This document shows, piece by piece, positions 24,933-34,531 of a stretch of DNA of 64,000 nt. The translations under genes and the position numbers were made by a program. The DNA is from JBGSKY01 sp041740995 (GTDB lineage: Bacteria > Planctomycetota > Planctomycetia > Pirellulales > Pirellulaceae): assembly GCA_041740995.1 (NCBI GenBank), contig JBGSKY010000257.1, positions 1-64,000 on the forward strand. Direction: 5' to 3'. Positions within the stretch are counted from its first letter, which is position 1. The number at the start of each line of letters is the position of its first letter. The notes below the pieces were generated by a model. The model did no database searches. It was given only the letters and a program-made list of their open reading frames with translations, and had not been told where the DNA came from.

Positions 24933-27362
24933 CTATTTCGATTGAAACACATCGCTTTGTACAACTTCATGGATCAGCGATCGAAATCCATAGTCCTTGT
25001 CTCTTATATTATCGATCATCAGCTCGATGCTGGTTTGATCGGCTATCGATGGAGGAGCACCAGTCGCGTAACTTAAAAGCTTACCCGCAAGTGCTCGCGC
25101 GAGTTGGTCTTTGTCAGTCATCAAAAGTTGTTTGTATTCGTCGATGTTTTTAAATTTGCGACCATCGTTTAGCTCGTAAGACGCGTCCACTTCCGGCCCG
25201 TTGAGATACCGCATTCGCCGACCTTTGACGATAGCTGGTTCGCCTTTACCAATGCTTCGGTAGTGCTCGCGCCAGCCGCCGATGACATCGAAATTTTCTA
25301 ATGCGAAACCAGGTGGATCGATGATCGCGTGGCAACTTGCACACTGAGGAATATCACGATGCTTGGCCAGTTGCTCGCGTATGGTGGTTGCACCTCGAAT
25401 ATCTGGATCGACTGCTTCTACATCCACTGTTGGCTTAGGCGGAGGCGATCCCAGTATTCGATCCAAAACCCAAGCACCACGTACGATGGGTGAGGTTGTG
25501 GTCCCATTGGCCGTCACTTTCAAGACAGCCCCCATCGTCATTAATCCGCCGCGATGACTCTCTGGAGGCAGCGTTACTTTTTGAAACGCCAAACCATCTT
25601 CTAACCCCGAAATCCCGTAATGCTTTGCAAGTCGACTGTTCAGCATACTGAAGTCCGAATCAACGAAGTTCGTTAAGCTCAGGTCATTGGAAAGTACTTC
25701 ATCGAAGAATAGTTGAACTTCTTTCAGCATCGAATCCTTGAGCACATCATCATATTCGGGGTAGAGCATGCCATCGGGTGACGTTGCATCGATCGCTCTC
25801 AGTCCCAACCACTGGCTAGAAAAGTTGTCGGTGAACTCAGTTGCCTTTGGATCTTGCAGCATGCGCTCGACCTGATCGCGAAGCTGCTCAGGTTGATTCA
25901 ATATGCCTTGCCGCGCGAGCTCCATCAGTTCGGCATCCGGCATCGAGCTCCAAAGGAAGTAGGACAATCGACTCGCCAGTGCGAAATCGTCGAGTCTTCC
26001 CGGTTTCTCGCGTAAGAATAGAAAATCGGGTGCTAGCATGATCCCTTTCAACGCGACTCTAATCGCTTGTTCGAATGACTTCCCGTTATCAAGCTGAGCA
26101 TTCACACGTTGTAGATATGGTTCGATGTCCTCACGCGTTACGGATCGACGAAAGGCGCGTTCGGCAAAGGCCAACAGAATTCGTTCCGCATCGACTAGCG
26201 GGTCGCGCGATACAACTTCAAATCGCATTGAATTGTTAGGTCCTGGAATCGAGACTCGTTCTAGATCGCCAAAAATACGTCGGTGACTTTCTGGCGGCCA
26301 GGATTCTAGGATAGGTCCTTTAATATCGACCCATTGGATCATTAGACCGGGCCCGGTGTAATTTTCTGCGCCGATCTTTTCAACATCAGGTGGAATCGCA
26401 CCGAGCCCATCGGCGATGATACGAATCGTCAGTCCAGGCTCCATTTGCTCGGTGAACTCAATGACTTCCGCTTGACCGGCGGGAACGGAATAGTAACCGA
26501 TCAAATATTGCTGGGCGGCTGCATTCATCGGCCCGACCATTACGTGAAAGGTGACCGGTTTATCAGTCTGATAACCATATCCAGATATTCGAAAACGATG
26601 CTTGCCACGGAAACGAGTCTGGAAGTTCCACATCGTTACTTGAATGTTTGCCGAGACCCAAGAGCTAAAGATGGCGACACCATCGTCTTCGTGACGATAG
26701 ACACTCCCTTTCGGTTTGATCGTTGATTCGTCTTTGATGTCGAAGCGTTTGTCGATGACCCAAGGCTTCGGACCGCTTGCGATGGCAGCATCCAAAACTC
26801 GGTCGGCAGCTCCTAGGTAGCTATCCATCAGGTACGAAGATACGTGCAATGTTTCGGCGCTATTGTCGAATCCCTCCGTTTGCGATTCCGTGGGTAGCAA
26901 GTCACTCAAGTCGACGTCGACGCCCAGCAGATCGCGGATTGTGTTCTCGTATTCTGTTCGACTCAATCGTCGCAGCACCACTCGACCAACAGCAGCATAT
27001 TGTTCTTTCAGCGCGCGAGTGACTTGCTCGGTAATCAGTTCTGAAAATTCTGCAAGCTCGCTTTGAGTAGGACGCGGCTGTTCCGACGGCGGCATGTTAC
27101 CGTCCTGCACCTGTTGCAGCGCATTTATCCACTGCTTGCGATTCGTCTCAACCGCGAAATCAAAGGCCAAGCTCTCCAGGTCGAATTTGCCTTCAGCATC
27201 CGAACCCGAATGGCATTCGATGCAGTGATTTTCCAAAAAGTCAATCGGAGGCCTTGATTGCTCTACTGTTTCGTCCGCACATACCACACTTCCGACAACG
27301 AGTGCGCAGAGATTTACGCCCAGCATGAGTCCAATCGCAATGCATTCTCGACGAAGAGTCAT
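24933..27362 (-). CDS. DUF1592-type planctomycete cytochrome c protein
   Basis: A protein of about 809 residues with a signal peptide and an N-terminal planctomycete-type cytochrome motif: C47 and C50 with H51 (CIECH). The multidomain order known from this family follows: a DUF1587 region (LRRLSRTEYENTIRDLLGVD), a carbohydrate-binding-like middle (FRGKHRFRISGYGYQTDKP), DUF1595, DUF1592 (FLFLREKPGRLDDFALASRL), DUF1588 (HRGGLMTMGAVLKVTANG with CASCHAIIDPPGFALENFD) and DUF1585 at the end. Two CxxCH motifs suggest two hemes, with the DUF1588 CASCH as the second. The ATG at 27362 gives a clean signal peptide, so upstream in-frame starts are rejected. It pairs with the DUF1552 gene downstream. An electron-transfer role linked to extracellular polymer use is suspected but unproven. 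Confidence 0.93.
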   Translation of the reverse strand: MTLRRECIAIGLMLGVNLCALVVGSVVCADETVEQSRPPIDFLENHCIECHSGSDAEGKFDLESLAFDFAVETNRKQWINALQQVQDGNMPPSEQPRPTQSELAEFSELITEQVTRALKEQYAAVGRVVLRRLSRTEYENTIRDLLGVDVDLSDLLPTESQTEGFDNSAETLHVSSYLMDSYLGAADRVLDAAIASGPKPWVIDKRFDIKDESTIKPKGSVYRHEDDGVAIFSSWVSANIQVTMWNFQTRFRGKHRFRISGYGYQTDKPVTFHVMVGPMNAAAQQYLIGYYSVPAGQAEVIEFTEQMEPGLTIRIIADGLGAIPPDVEKIGAENYTGPGLMIQWVDIKGPILESWPPESHRRIFGDLERVSIPGPNNSMRFEVVSRDPLVDAERILLAFAERAFRRSVTREDIEPYLQRVNAQLDNGKSFEQAIRVALKGIMLAPDFLFLREKPGRLDDFALASRLSYFLWSSMPDAELMELARQGILNQPEQLRDQVERMLQDPKATEFTDNFSSQWLGLRAIDATSPDGMLYPEYDDVLKDSMLKEVQLFFDEVLSNDLSLTNFVDSDFSMLNSRLAKHYGISGLEDGLAFQKVTLPPESHRGGLMTMGAVLKVTANGTTTSPIVRGAWVLDRILGSPPPKPTVDVEAVDPDIRGATTIREQLAKHRDIPQCASCHAIIDPPGFALENFDVIGGWREHYRSIGKGEPAIVKGRRMRYLNGPEVDASYELNDGRKFKNIDEYKQLLMTDKDQLARALAGKLLSYATGAPPSIADQTSIELMIDNIRDKDYGFRSLIHEVVQSDVFQSK

Positions 27363-27675
27363 GACGCAACAATAAAAGCGAGTGTTCACACGACTCGAAC
27401 GACAACTCGATGAACGAATCATTGTCGACCTGACTGAGCACTGAAGCCGGATAGGAATGAGGTGGGGATTGTAGGACCGAGCGGAACTGTATCTTAGCAT
27501 CTGGCGCTAGCGAAAGTCGTCGAGACTTTCGAAAATACTTAAATCGAAACTCATGACAAATTCCGTCGCGAAAACGAACGCCGCGAAATGCCTACGAAGC
27601 TAGTGATTTTGGTATCCTGAACATGCTCTGCAGGATACTGCCACAGAATTAACACTTGCCAATCGAGGGCGACTT

Positions 27676-28596
27676 ATGCATTGTCGATTTCTTGCGTTCG
27701 TCTTACTAACTAGCAATCTAACATCATTTGCGTTCTCGCAGTTACCGTCAGCGATTTCGCTGGTAACTGATAGTCCGTTGCCAAGCGGAGCTGGACTAGC
27801 TGCAAATTACCCTAGCGACACAAACGTCGAACGTCATCCGAGTGTGATTTTTGCGGATAATTTCGAAGCAGGAACGATGGGAGAAAAGTGGGACGAGACT
27901 AGTAATGCGGGAGGGCAATCACTTTCCTTCGTTGATGAATCGGCCGCCAACAAACGACTAGGCAAGCGATCGCTGAAAGTGACGGCCACACTGGAGAAAA
28001 ACACCGGCGGCGGTTTTACTAAATGGTTCAATTCATCTGACAAATTGTTTATTCGCTTCTATACAAAGTTTGATGCGGGCTGCGATTACGTGCACCATTT
28101 CTGTACCTTGCGAGCGAATAAATCGTTGCAGGGCGGAGACCGTTGGAGCGGTTTTGGAAAAGCAGGCCTGCTGCCCATCGGCGATGAACGCTTCTCGACG
28201 GCGATTGAGCCCTGGGGGAACTGGGGGCAGTGGCCGCCACCGGGTCGCTGGAATTTTTACAGCTACTGGCACACTATGAACCCGAGTCCGGATGGCAAGT
28301 ACTGGGGCAATGGCTTTCGCCCGGAATCGCAGCCTGATATCGATCGCGACCAATGGCTCAGCGTCGAGATGATGATCATGCATAACACGCCTGGCCAAGA
28401 CGATGGCGAGCAGGCTTATTGGATTGATGGCGAATTGTGCGGACATTGGCGTGGCATCAACTGGCGAACCAGCCCAACATTGTTTGCCAACGCTTTTACA
28501 CTTGAAAGTTATATTACCGATCGCTGGACAAAGCAAAGTGTCGGCATCGTCTACTTTGACAATGTGGTAATCGCGAAAGAATACATTGGACCCTAA
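27676..28596 (+). CDS. Secreted concanavalin-like (polysaccharide-lyase-like) protein
   Basis: The 306-residue protein has a signal peptide (FLAFVLLTSNLTSFAFSQ). The mature part reads like a beta-jellyroll: SVIFADNFEAGTMGEKWDE at the start, KLFIRFYTKFDAGCDYVHHF, and QWLSVEMMIMHNTPGQDDGEQAYWIDGE. The ending, VYFDNVVIAKEYIGP, is typical of such folds. It resembles lyase-type or LamG-like jellyrolls, but no catalytic residues can be assigned. It is divergent from the DUF1592 cytochrome gene, with about 310 bp between the preferred starts. In this glycan-oriented block a sugar-binding or lyase role is likely. Confidence is good for a secreted jellyroll and low for activity. Confidence 0.7.
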   Translation: MHCRFLAFVLLTSNLTSFAFSQLPSAISLVTDSPLPSGAGLAANYPSDTNVERHPSVIFADNFEAGTMGEKWDETSNAGGQSLSFVDESAANKRLGKRSLKVTATLEKNTGGGFTKWFNSSDKLFIRFYTKFDAGCDYVHHFCTLRANKSLQGGDRWSGFGKAGLLPIGDERFSTAIEPWGNWGQWPPPGRWNFYSYWHTMNPSPDGKYWGNGFRPESQPDIDRDQWLSVEMMIMHNTPGQDDGEQAYWIDGELCGHWRGINWRTSPTLFANAFTLESYITDRWTKQSVGIVYFDNVVIAKEYIGP

Positions 28597-28691
28597 GTGA
28601 CACACATCAAAAGTGTCGAATGGTTTCAAACTGAAATGCTTTTTCGAACGCTGGACCACATAGACGATGGATGCTCTATTTTCGCAAATTC

Positions 28692-29426
28692 TTATCGTTT
28701 AAAGTGCTTCAACTTTTCTGCGAATGCTGAGCGTGGAATCGATATTAATTCAATCGCAATTTCGGCTAAAACGACGCGTCCCTTCGTCAACCAAGCTGCG
28801 GCAAAAGACCAAACGGCAATCCACTCCGTCCAGAACAGAAAATTGAAATCGTTGAACAGCTCTTTCAATTGCCGAGGCAGCAGAATTAAATAACTGCCCA
28901 TGGCAATCATGCTGAGCAATATCGCAATGCCGCTTGAGCGATAAATAAAATTACGTTCCCAAGGGTGTGGTGCGCCTTCGAGCTGATCGGATGTTGAGCG
29001 CGGAAAATGGTAAAGCGAATAGAAAGCGAGCGTCAGAAAAAACAGCCCTCCGCTGAGCATATGCAAAAAACCGAAAAGTGATTCCTGAAGAATCGGATCG
29101 CGATTCTCATCCAATGGGAACAAGGCTACGCCTAAAGCGGAAACACATCCCAGGTTAGCGGTCCAGTTTTCAATCCAATCGTAACCCCTGTAACAAAACA
29201 GAAAGATGCCAATAGCACACATTGTTCCCACAAACACATCTCGAAGCGGCGTGTGATAATAGGAACTCATATTGTCCTGAATCGCAATTCCAAACGCCCA
29301 TCCGACAGGCCCTAAGAGTACCGGCAATAGTACCCCACTCCATCCGACAGCCCTTCGGATACTGTTGTAGGACATAACAAGTGAGTTTGCTTTCTCACCC
29401 AAGTCTGAAATCGATTGTTCGTTCAT
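28692..29426 (-). CDS. Conserved polytopic membrane protein
   Basis: The 244-residue protein has about six to seven transmembrane stretches, among them VLLPVLLGPVGWAFGIAIQ, VFVGTMCAIGIFLFCYRGYDW, LGCVSALGVALFPL, LHMLSGGLFFLTLAFYSLYHF and IAILLSMIAMGSYLILLP. The motif SSYYHTPLRDVFVGTMCAIG is highly patterned and looks like the family signature. The ATG at 29426 (MNEQSISDLG) is chosen over an upstream in-frame start at 29501. Function is unknown. It is followed on the other strand by the jellyroll gene and preceded by the GltS-type symporter gene. Confidence 0.72.
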   Translation of the reverse strand: MNEQSISDLGEKANSLVMSYNSIRRAVGWSGVLLPVLLGPVGWAFGIAIQDNMSSYYHTPLRDVFVGTMCAIGIFLFCYRGYDWIENWTANLGCVSALGVALFPLDENRDPILQESLFGFLHMLSGGLFFLTLAFYSLYHFPRSTSDQLEGAPHPWERNFIYRSSGIAILLSMIAMGSYLILLPRQLKELFNDFNFLFWTEWIAVWSFAAAWLTKGRVVLAEIAIELISIPRSAFAEKLKHFKR

Positions 29427-29589
29427 TGGCAGACGTAAGATATAAATGAGGCTGAACTTTGTGATGTAGAACCTGCGAAAGCGATTGCTTTGAAGCGTCA
29501 CTGCCTTTTGTGTGCATTTTCAATGGCGATGGCGGCAAGCATAAGCGGGCAAATGACCTCGATCCACAGATGCTTGGTCGCAAACATTT

Positions 29590-31119
29590 CTAAATTTCTT
29601 GTGCGACGATTGCTGGCGAAGATGTTGGACGAAAGTAGGAGCCAATCAAAATCAGAATAGTTACGAAGACGGTAGCGACGCAGGCTGAAGCTGCGATTGG
29701 CATCCGTTCAAGCACCAGCAATGGCAGGGCAATCGTGATGATACCACCACCGACAAAGGGAGCAGAAAACGGGGCGGCCAATGCGTAGTCTTCGGCGGCA
29801 CCCGACACAAGCTCAGGGTCAATGGTTCGCAGCAATACAAATCCCGTCGCAGTAGTTCCGGTTGACATGCCATAGTTGATCAGACCCAAATGAAACCAGA
29901 TTGATGATGGCAAAACCCATCTAGATATGACTAACAAGCAAAAAACACACCAGAGCGAACCGGCCAAAAATAAAACTAGAAACGGATACCACAGCGTTGC
30001 AACAACTTCGAGATTCAGCGTAGCGACTGCAGTAACAACCAACACGTCCATCGCGGTGGCAATAATGCGGTGAATCGTATCAGCATCAATTCGCTGTTTG
30101 GCTCCAATCATTTCAAGGATCAATCGAACGATAACGCCACCAAAGAGCGTGTAGATGAACAATGGGAATGAGCCAATCACAGCGACTGCTGTCATGCTTT
30201 GCCCAAGTTGTTCTGAGTCGGCACCAACGCTTGTTACGCTATCGCTCAAGGCATTGAATTGCGACGCGTCCCACAGTCCTGCCAAAGCGATGAATAACTG
30301 TTGCAGCAAGCAACCGCATCCGAAGGCCATTACGATCCAAATTAGTTGCAATAACAAAGGATCGATTGTTTCGCCGTCGATTCTCGCAACTCCTAATCGC
30401 GGTCCTGCTGACGCGGAGACATCTAAAGCCAAAACGGCTTCGTTCCCACTCGCCAGCGACGCACTCGCTTTTCGCGTATCGCCGCCCAGAACGACCCAAC
30501 GATAAAAAATCGCAACTTGGATCCAGACGACTCCGGAAATTAATCCAAATGCCAATCCAGCCGTTGCCATGAGCAATCCAAGATCGAGCCCATCGTCTAG
30601 ACCAACAGAGGGACTTTTCAATACGGCACCCATCGCCGCAGCAGTTCCATGCCCGCCGGCAAAACCGGTTTCGATAAGCATCGCGGTTGAATTGGGAAGT
30701 GAATATGCCGGCTGGATGAGAAGCCACGTGGCCCATAGACCGACGGCAGTTTGACCAACGACAATGATCCAAACCATGATCGCTTGACTGGCTACGCGGC
30801 GTAAGTTCTTGGGATTGAATGTCCGACGTGAAGTGCTCTTGGCCAACAACATTCCTGAAAAAACGACCGCAATAAGAATAGTCGGCCAAGCCCTCAAATG
30901 TTCGGTCACGGGTTGCATCGATTTGGCGAGCAATTGATCGCCAAAATTGGCTGGTGATAGCACTCGATCGACAGTCGGAATCGCTTGAAAAAGACACCAA
31001 CCCAAGGCACCTGCAATCAAGGACGCCGGGACGCGCGCAGCTCCTAACCAATGAGAGTTCAACCGAATAACAACAGCAAGGGCCAACAAAGCCGCAACAA
31101 CTACAATTTCCAAGACCAT
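29590..31119 (-). CDS. GltS-type sodium/glutamate symporter family protein
   Basis: The 509-residue polytopic protein carries the GltS-family pore motif ETGFAGGHGTAAAMG near residue 150. About twelve hydrophobic helices are distributed in two halves. The C-terminal half contains LGLINYGMSTGTTATGFVLL, whose glycine-rich reentrant loop mirrors the first half, as in this inverted-repeat family. It would import a carboxylate such as glutamate with sodium; substrate identity cannot be read. It is longer than E. coli GltS (about 400), with an insert of roughly 100 residues between the halves. It is divergent from pyruvate kinase across about 346 bp. The ATG at 31119 opens directly into the first helix. 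Confidence 0.82.
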   Translation of the reverse strand: MVLEIVVVAALLALAVVIRLNSHWLGAARVPASLIAGALGWCLFQAIPTVDRVLSPANFGDQLLAKSMQPVTEHLRAWPTILIAVVFSGMLLAKSTSRRTFNPKNLRRVASQAIMVWIIVVGQTAVGLWATWLLIQPAYSLPNSTAMLIETGFAGGHGTAAAMGAVLKSPSVGLDDGLDLGLLMATAGLAFGLISGVVWIQVAIFYRWVVLGGDTRKASASLASGNEAVLALDVSASAGPRLGVARIDGETIDPLLLQLIWIVMAFGCGCLLQQLFIALAGLWDASQFNALSDSVTSVGADSEQLGQSMTAVAVIGSFPLFIYTLFGGVIVRLILEMIGAKQRIDADTIHRIIATAMDVLVVTAVATLNLEVVATLWYPFLVLFLAGSLWCVFCLLVISRWVLPSSIWFHLGLINYGMSTGTTATGFVLLRTIDPELVSGAAEDYALAAPFSAPFVGGGIITIALPLLVLERMPIAASACVATVFVTILILIGSYFRPTSSPAIVAQEI

Positions 31120-31465
31120 AAATCCACCGGCGTGAACGAATTCTTCACATTTTCAAAAGTTTGGACGCAGGTGCAAACGAGAGTTTTGAATCAGAGCCGA
31201 AGAATCTCGCCGCATAGCCCACAAGAAATATGGTTTTAACATGAGCTTCACCAGCCAAGCCGCAACTCGGTCGAATTTTGTGCTTCAATGATCGCTTTCA
31301 AGATTGCTCCGAGTCGAATATCATGACACAACTTCGGACCTTGGACTCTCCCCCTGGTTCCAAAGAGGTTGCGTTGCAACACTCATTGAAACCCCAACGC
31401 GACTAACTGTTACGACGCGTTGCCTTGCAAAGGAGATAACCATCGGAACTCTAATACCACCACCC
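31120..31465. promoter_or_regulatory. Divergent region between symporter and pyruvate kinase
   Basis: About 346 bp with no convincing gene. The pyruvate kinase frame is open back to 31304, but the residues encoded there do not resemble the enzyme. Both promoters should lie here. No recognisable operator or riboswitch was found. Confidence 0.5.
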
Positions 31466-32926
31466 ATGAGCGATTTAATCGAGTCGATCGGTACCAATTA
31501 TCGGCATACGAAGATCATCGCCACACTTGGTCCCGCCACTCAATCGCCAGAAAAACTCGAAGAGCTGATACGCGGTGGCGTCGATGTGATGCGGTTGAAC
31601 ATGGCGCACGGCTCGGTGGAATGGGTTGCAAAAATTGTCAGCGATATTCGCGCAGCATCCGACGCAGCAGGGCGAAGCGTTGCCGTGATGATGGATGTCA
31701 AAGGGCCTGAGATTCGAACTGGAGCGGTTGCGGAGCCGATCGCTTTGGAAGCCGGTCAGCTTTTGCAATTGCATACTGACCAGGCGGATACCGCTTCGAC
31801 GACATTCGGCAATCATGGTTGCATCGCTAGCATCTCGGTCAATTATCCAGGCTTACCCTCAGCGATTACAGAAGGCATGACGGTATTAGTCGACAGTGGC
31901 TTGCTTCGCTTCCGTGTGCTTGACAAAACGGAGACAACTATCCGGTGCGAGGTTTTAACGCCGGGCGTGCTTGGCTCGCGAAGGCACATCAACTTGCCGG
32001 GTGTTCAGATCGACTTGCCGGCGCTGACGGAAAAAGACCAAAACGATTTGCGGGCCGGTGTAAAAGCTGGAATAGATTTCGTTGCTCTTTCATTTGTTCG
32101 CGAAGCAGAAGACGTGCATACGTTGAGACGATTTCTTGATCAGTGCGGATCGACGGCAAGAATCGTCGCCAAGATTGAAGAGCAAGCTGGCGTGCGAAAC
32201 ATGCACGAAATCATAGTCGCCGCTGACGCCATCATGGTCGCCCGTGGAGATCTAGGACTAGAAATTGATTTTCATCGTTTACCCCTGGTCCAGACTCAAC
32301 TCGTTCGCGCTTGTCAAGCCGAAGGTAAGCCGGTAATTATTGCGACTCACTTGCTGGAATCGATGATCACTTCGCCAATTCCTACCCGCGCCGAAATCTC
32401 TGACGTATCCAACGCCGTTCGCGAACAAGCCGATGCGGTCATGCTCTCCGGCGAAACCACTACTGGTTTGTATCCGATCGAAGCGGTCGGGGTTTTGACA
32501 AGTATCTTACAAAGTATCGAGCCCTCAGTGAATGCACAACTGAACTCGCAAATCCAGCTTCGGGAACCGAAGGCCAAGATGCTGCGTTCGTCGGCAGTGT
32601 TGGCTCAAGAGCTTGGCAATTCCGGGATTGTTGTGTTCACTCGCAGCGGTTATCTCGCCTACGCTCTGGGCGCATTGCGACCGCGTGGCGTCCCAATTTT
32701 TGCGTTTACTGATATCGATACGATTTTTCGTCAACTGCTGCTTCCTTGGGGCGTCGAACCTTTCTTGATCAAGTTCTCTGATGATCCAGAAGAAACAATC
32801 CAAAACGCTCTGGGATGCTTAAAGGAAAAGCAATGGTGCTGCCCAGGTACTTGGCTTGTTGTCATCACCAACGCACTAGCCAATGATACCGTTATTGATA
32901 CGATGCAACTGCGTAAGGTCGAATAG
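31466..32926 (+). CDS. pyk: Pyruvate kinase
   Basis: The 486-residue protein is pyruvate kinase, the last step of glycolysis (phosphoenolpyruvate plus ADP to pyruvate plus ATP). Typical segments are HTKIIATLGPATQSPEKLE at the start, GVDVMRLNMAHGS, MMDVKGPEIRTG, the B-domain, TEKDQNDLRAGVKAGIDFVA, IVAKIEEQAGVRN with the catalytic Lys, VARGDLGLEI with the metal ligands, and VMLSGETTTGLYPIEAV. The C-terminal domain is present (SGIVVFTRSGYLAYALGALR). The ATG at 31466 (MSDLIESIG) matches the family N-terminus; an open frame back to 31304 adds about 54 unrelated residues and is rejected. The next gene on the strand follows after 67 bp. Confidence 0.96.
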   Translation: MSDLIESIGTNYRHTKIIATLGPATQSPEKLEELIRGGVDVMRLNMAHGSVEWVAKIVSDIRAASDAAGRSVAVMMDVKGPEIRTGAVAEPIALEAGQLLQLHTDQADTASTTFGNHGCIASISVNYPGLPSAITEGMTVLVDSGLLRFRVLDKTETTIRCEVLTPGVLGSRRHINLPGVQIDLPALTEKDQNDLRAGVKAGIDFVALSFVREAEDVHTLRRFLDQCGSTARIVAKIEEQAGVRNMHEIIVAADAIMVARGDLGLEIDFHRLPLVQTQLVRACQAEGKPVIIATHLLESMITSPIPTRAEISDVSNAVREQADAVMLSGETTTGLYPIEAVGVLTSILQSIEPSVNAQLNSQIQLREPKAKMLRSSAVLAQELGNSGIVVFTRSGYLAYALGALRPRGVPIFAFTDIDTIFRQLLLPWGVEPFLIKFSDDPEETIQNALGCLKEKQWCCPGTWLVVITNALANDTVIDTMQLRKVE

Positions 32927-32993
32927 ACTTTCGCGGACTGCCCACTATCCGTCTTGTCCTATGGCGATCTAAATTTCCACCCTCGGTTTCTGA

Positions 32994-34268
32994 ATGTCGG
33001 ATTACAATCCTTCGATTTATCCCGCTCAAATCGCCGAGGCACTGGAGCGAACTTGGGTAAACGATGGTCAACCAAGAATACGGTTAGGCCGGTCAACCGA
33101 TCTGGTAATGTTGATCGATACGATCTATCAAGCGAGCCTATTGCATGAGGAAGGCGAACCGGTTCGGTGTCGCGTCATTATCGGTGGCGAGGAGCTTAGC
33201 GAAGCTATTGCCGAACCGTACTTCGAAGGCCTCTCAATTCTTCGATTCGAAAACGCGATAGAATTTACTCAGCACGATCTTCGCAAGCTCGCTTCGTCAG
33301 CTGGCTTCTTCCGTACGCTGTTGCTGGTTCGGATTTTGCCTGACTGCAAAGCCGAAATATGGGGCATGATTGTTACCGGTACAAGTTGGCTTAACCGAAC
33401 TGATGGGGGGCGCAGCGAAGGAGTTTCGCTGCCTGATTTTCTAGTGCTGCAAATCTTGGGGCCAGGGCATTTGATCGCCTCAGCAGGCAATCGCCGAGTC
33501 CTTGAATCTGCAGGCGGCAAACTGCTATCGGAGGGTTTTGATCCGTTTCGATCCAAGTGGCTACCAAGACAATTTGCTTCGGTCCGCAACGATCTGCTGA
33601 TTGAAATGCATGCTTCAGTTGAAGGCACGCCAAGTGTTCAGCTTTGCGACGACTTCGTCAAAGATGTTGCCCAAAGTGTCATTCGCCGCACACTTAGTCT
33701 GGTGCGATCGCGTGGACATGGCGGGATGTTGATTTATGTTCCACATGATTTGCAATTGCCGCTCGAACAATGGTTACGTTTTCGTGTCCAATTTGTCAGC
33801 GACGATGCATCAATGCACTTTAAGTCGACGATGGTCAAGCTAATGCGACGGGTTTTGGAAATCGGACACTCCAGCGGATTGCAAAAAGTAACTTGGCACG
33901 AATATCAAAAAATGCAGGACCATCGGCTATCGCAAATCGATTCAACATTGCTTGAGCACGCACACTTTTTAGCGGACTTGATGAGTGTGGATGGTTGTTT
34001 GGTATTGAATCATAATCTTCGCATCGTCGGTTTTGGCGCAGAGATTCTTGGCGATTCGCATGTTACCTGCATCGATCGAGCACTTGATTTAGAAGCCTCG
34101 CGCTTTATTACCGAAGCTGCGGATTCGTCGGGCACTCGTCATCGATCGGCTTACCGTTTAGTCAGCGGATTGGAACAAGCCATCGCGGTTGTCGTTTCGC
34201 AAGATGGTGGCGTACGATTCGTTGCCAACCAGAACGATCGACTAACCTATTGGCCGTACCTTCCATAA
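32994..34268 (+). CDS. Diadenylate-cyclase-like protein with N-terminal sensor region (DACNV/DisA_N-type)
   Basis: The 424-residue protein has an N-terminal region of about 300 residues (SIYPAQIAEALERTWVNDG...) that looks like the DACNV-type sensor part. The C-terminal 90 residues resemble the DisA/CdaA diadenylate cyclase domain, which joins two ATP into c-di-AMP. GTRHR at 380-384, followed by SAYRL and later IAVVVSQDGG, matches the domain's second motif exactly. The first motif, normally DGA, is DGC at 333-335 (VDGCLVLNHNLRIVGFGAE). Loss of the Ala may be tolerated, since the Asp is kept. The product would be a soluble, sensor-controlled c-di-AMP synthase or a related nucleotide-binding protein. 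It lies 67 bp after pyruvate kinase. No c-di-AMP receptor or phosphodiesterase is visible nearby. Confidence 0.72.
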   Translation: MSDYNPSIYPAQIAEALERTWVNDGQPRIRLGRSTDLVMLIDTIYQASLLHEEGEPVRCRVIIGGEELSEAIAEPYFEGLSILRFENAIEFTQHDLRKLASSAGFFRTLLLVRILPDCKAEIWGMIVTGTSWLNRTDGGRSEGVSLPDFLVLQILGPGHLIASAGNRRVLESAGGKLLSEGFDPFRSKWLPRQFASVRNDLLIEMHASVEGTPSVQLCDDFVKDVAQSVIRRTLSLVRSRGHGGMLIYVPHDLQLPLEQWLRFRVQFVSDDASMHFKSTMVKLMRRVLEIGHSSGLQKVTWHEYQKMQDHRLSQIDSTLLEHAHFLADLMSVDGCLVLNHNLRIVGFGAEILGDSHVTCIDRALDLEASRFITEAADSSGTRHRSAYRLVSGLEQAIAVVVSQDGGVRFVANQNDRLTYWPYLP

Positions 34269-34531
34269 GCCTCTTAATGTGAAAAATTCGCATCGAAAGC
34301 ATTACTGATTGGTATCGCAATTAAAAACTTAGATCGCGATTTGTTGGCAGTAAAGATCGTTGAGTCTCTTTTACCACGCGGCAATGGCGACTTGCGCCTC
34401 ATTGGAGCTTGCGGTGACGACCGTCTTAGTTTGGGCGTTTTGCTCACAACTTGTTTTGCAACTACGATAACACTGAAATGGAAAACAGGAACAAATTTAA
34501 TCGATGTAGCTTCACCACCTGCGACACTGCA

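Noticed and set aside
31304..31465. N-terminal extension of pyruvate kinase
   Set aside because: These residues do not match the family, whereas the ATG at 31466 does.
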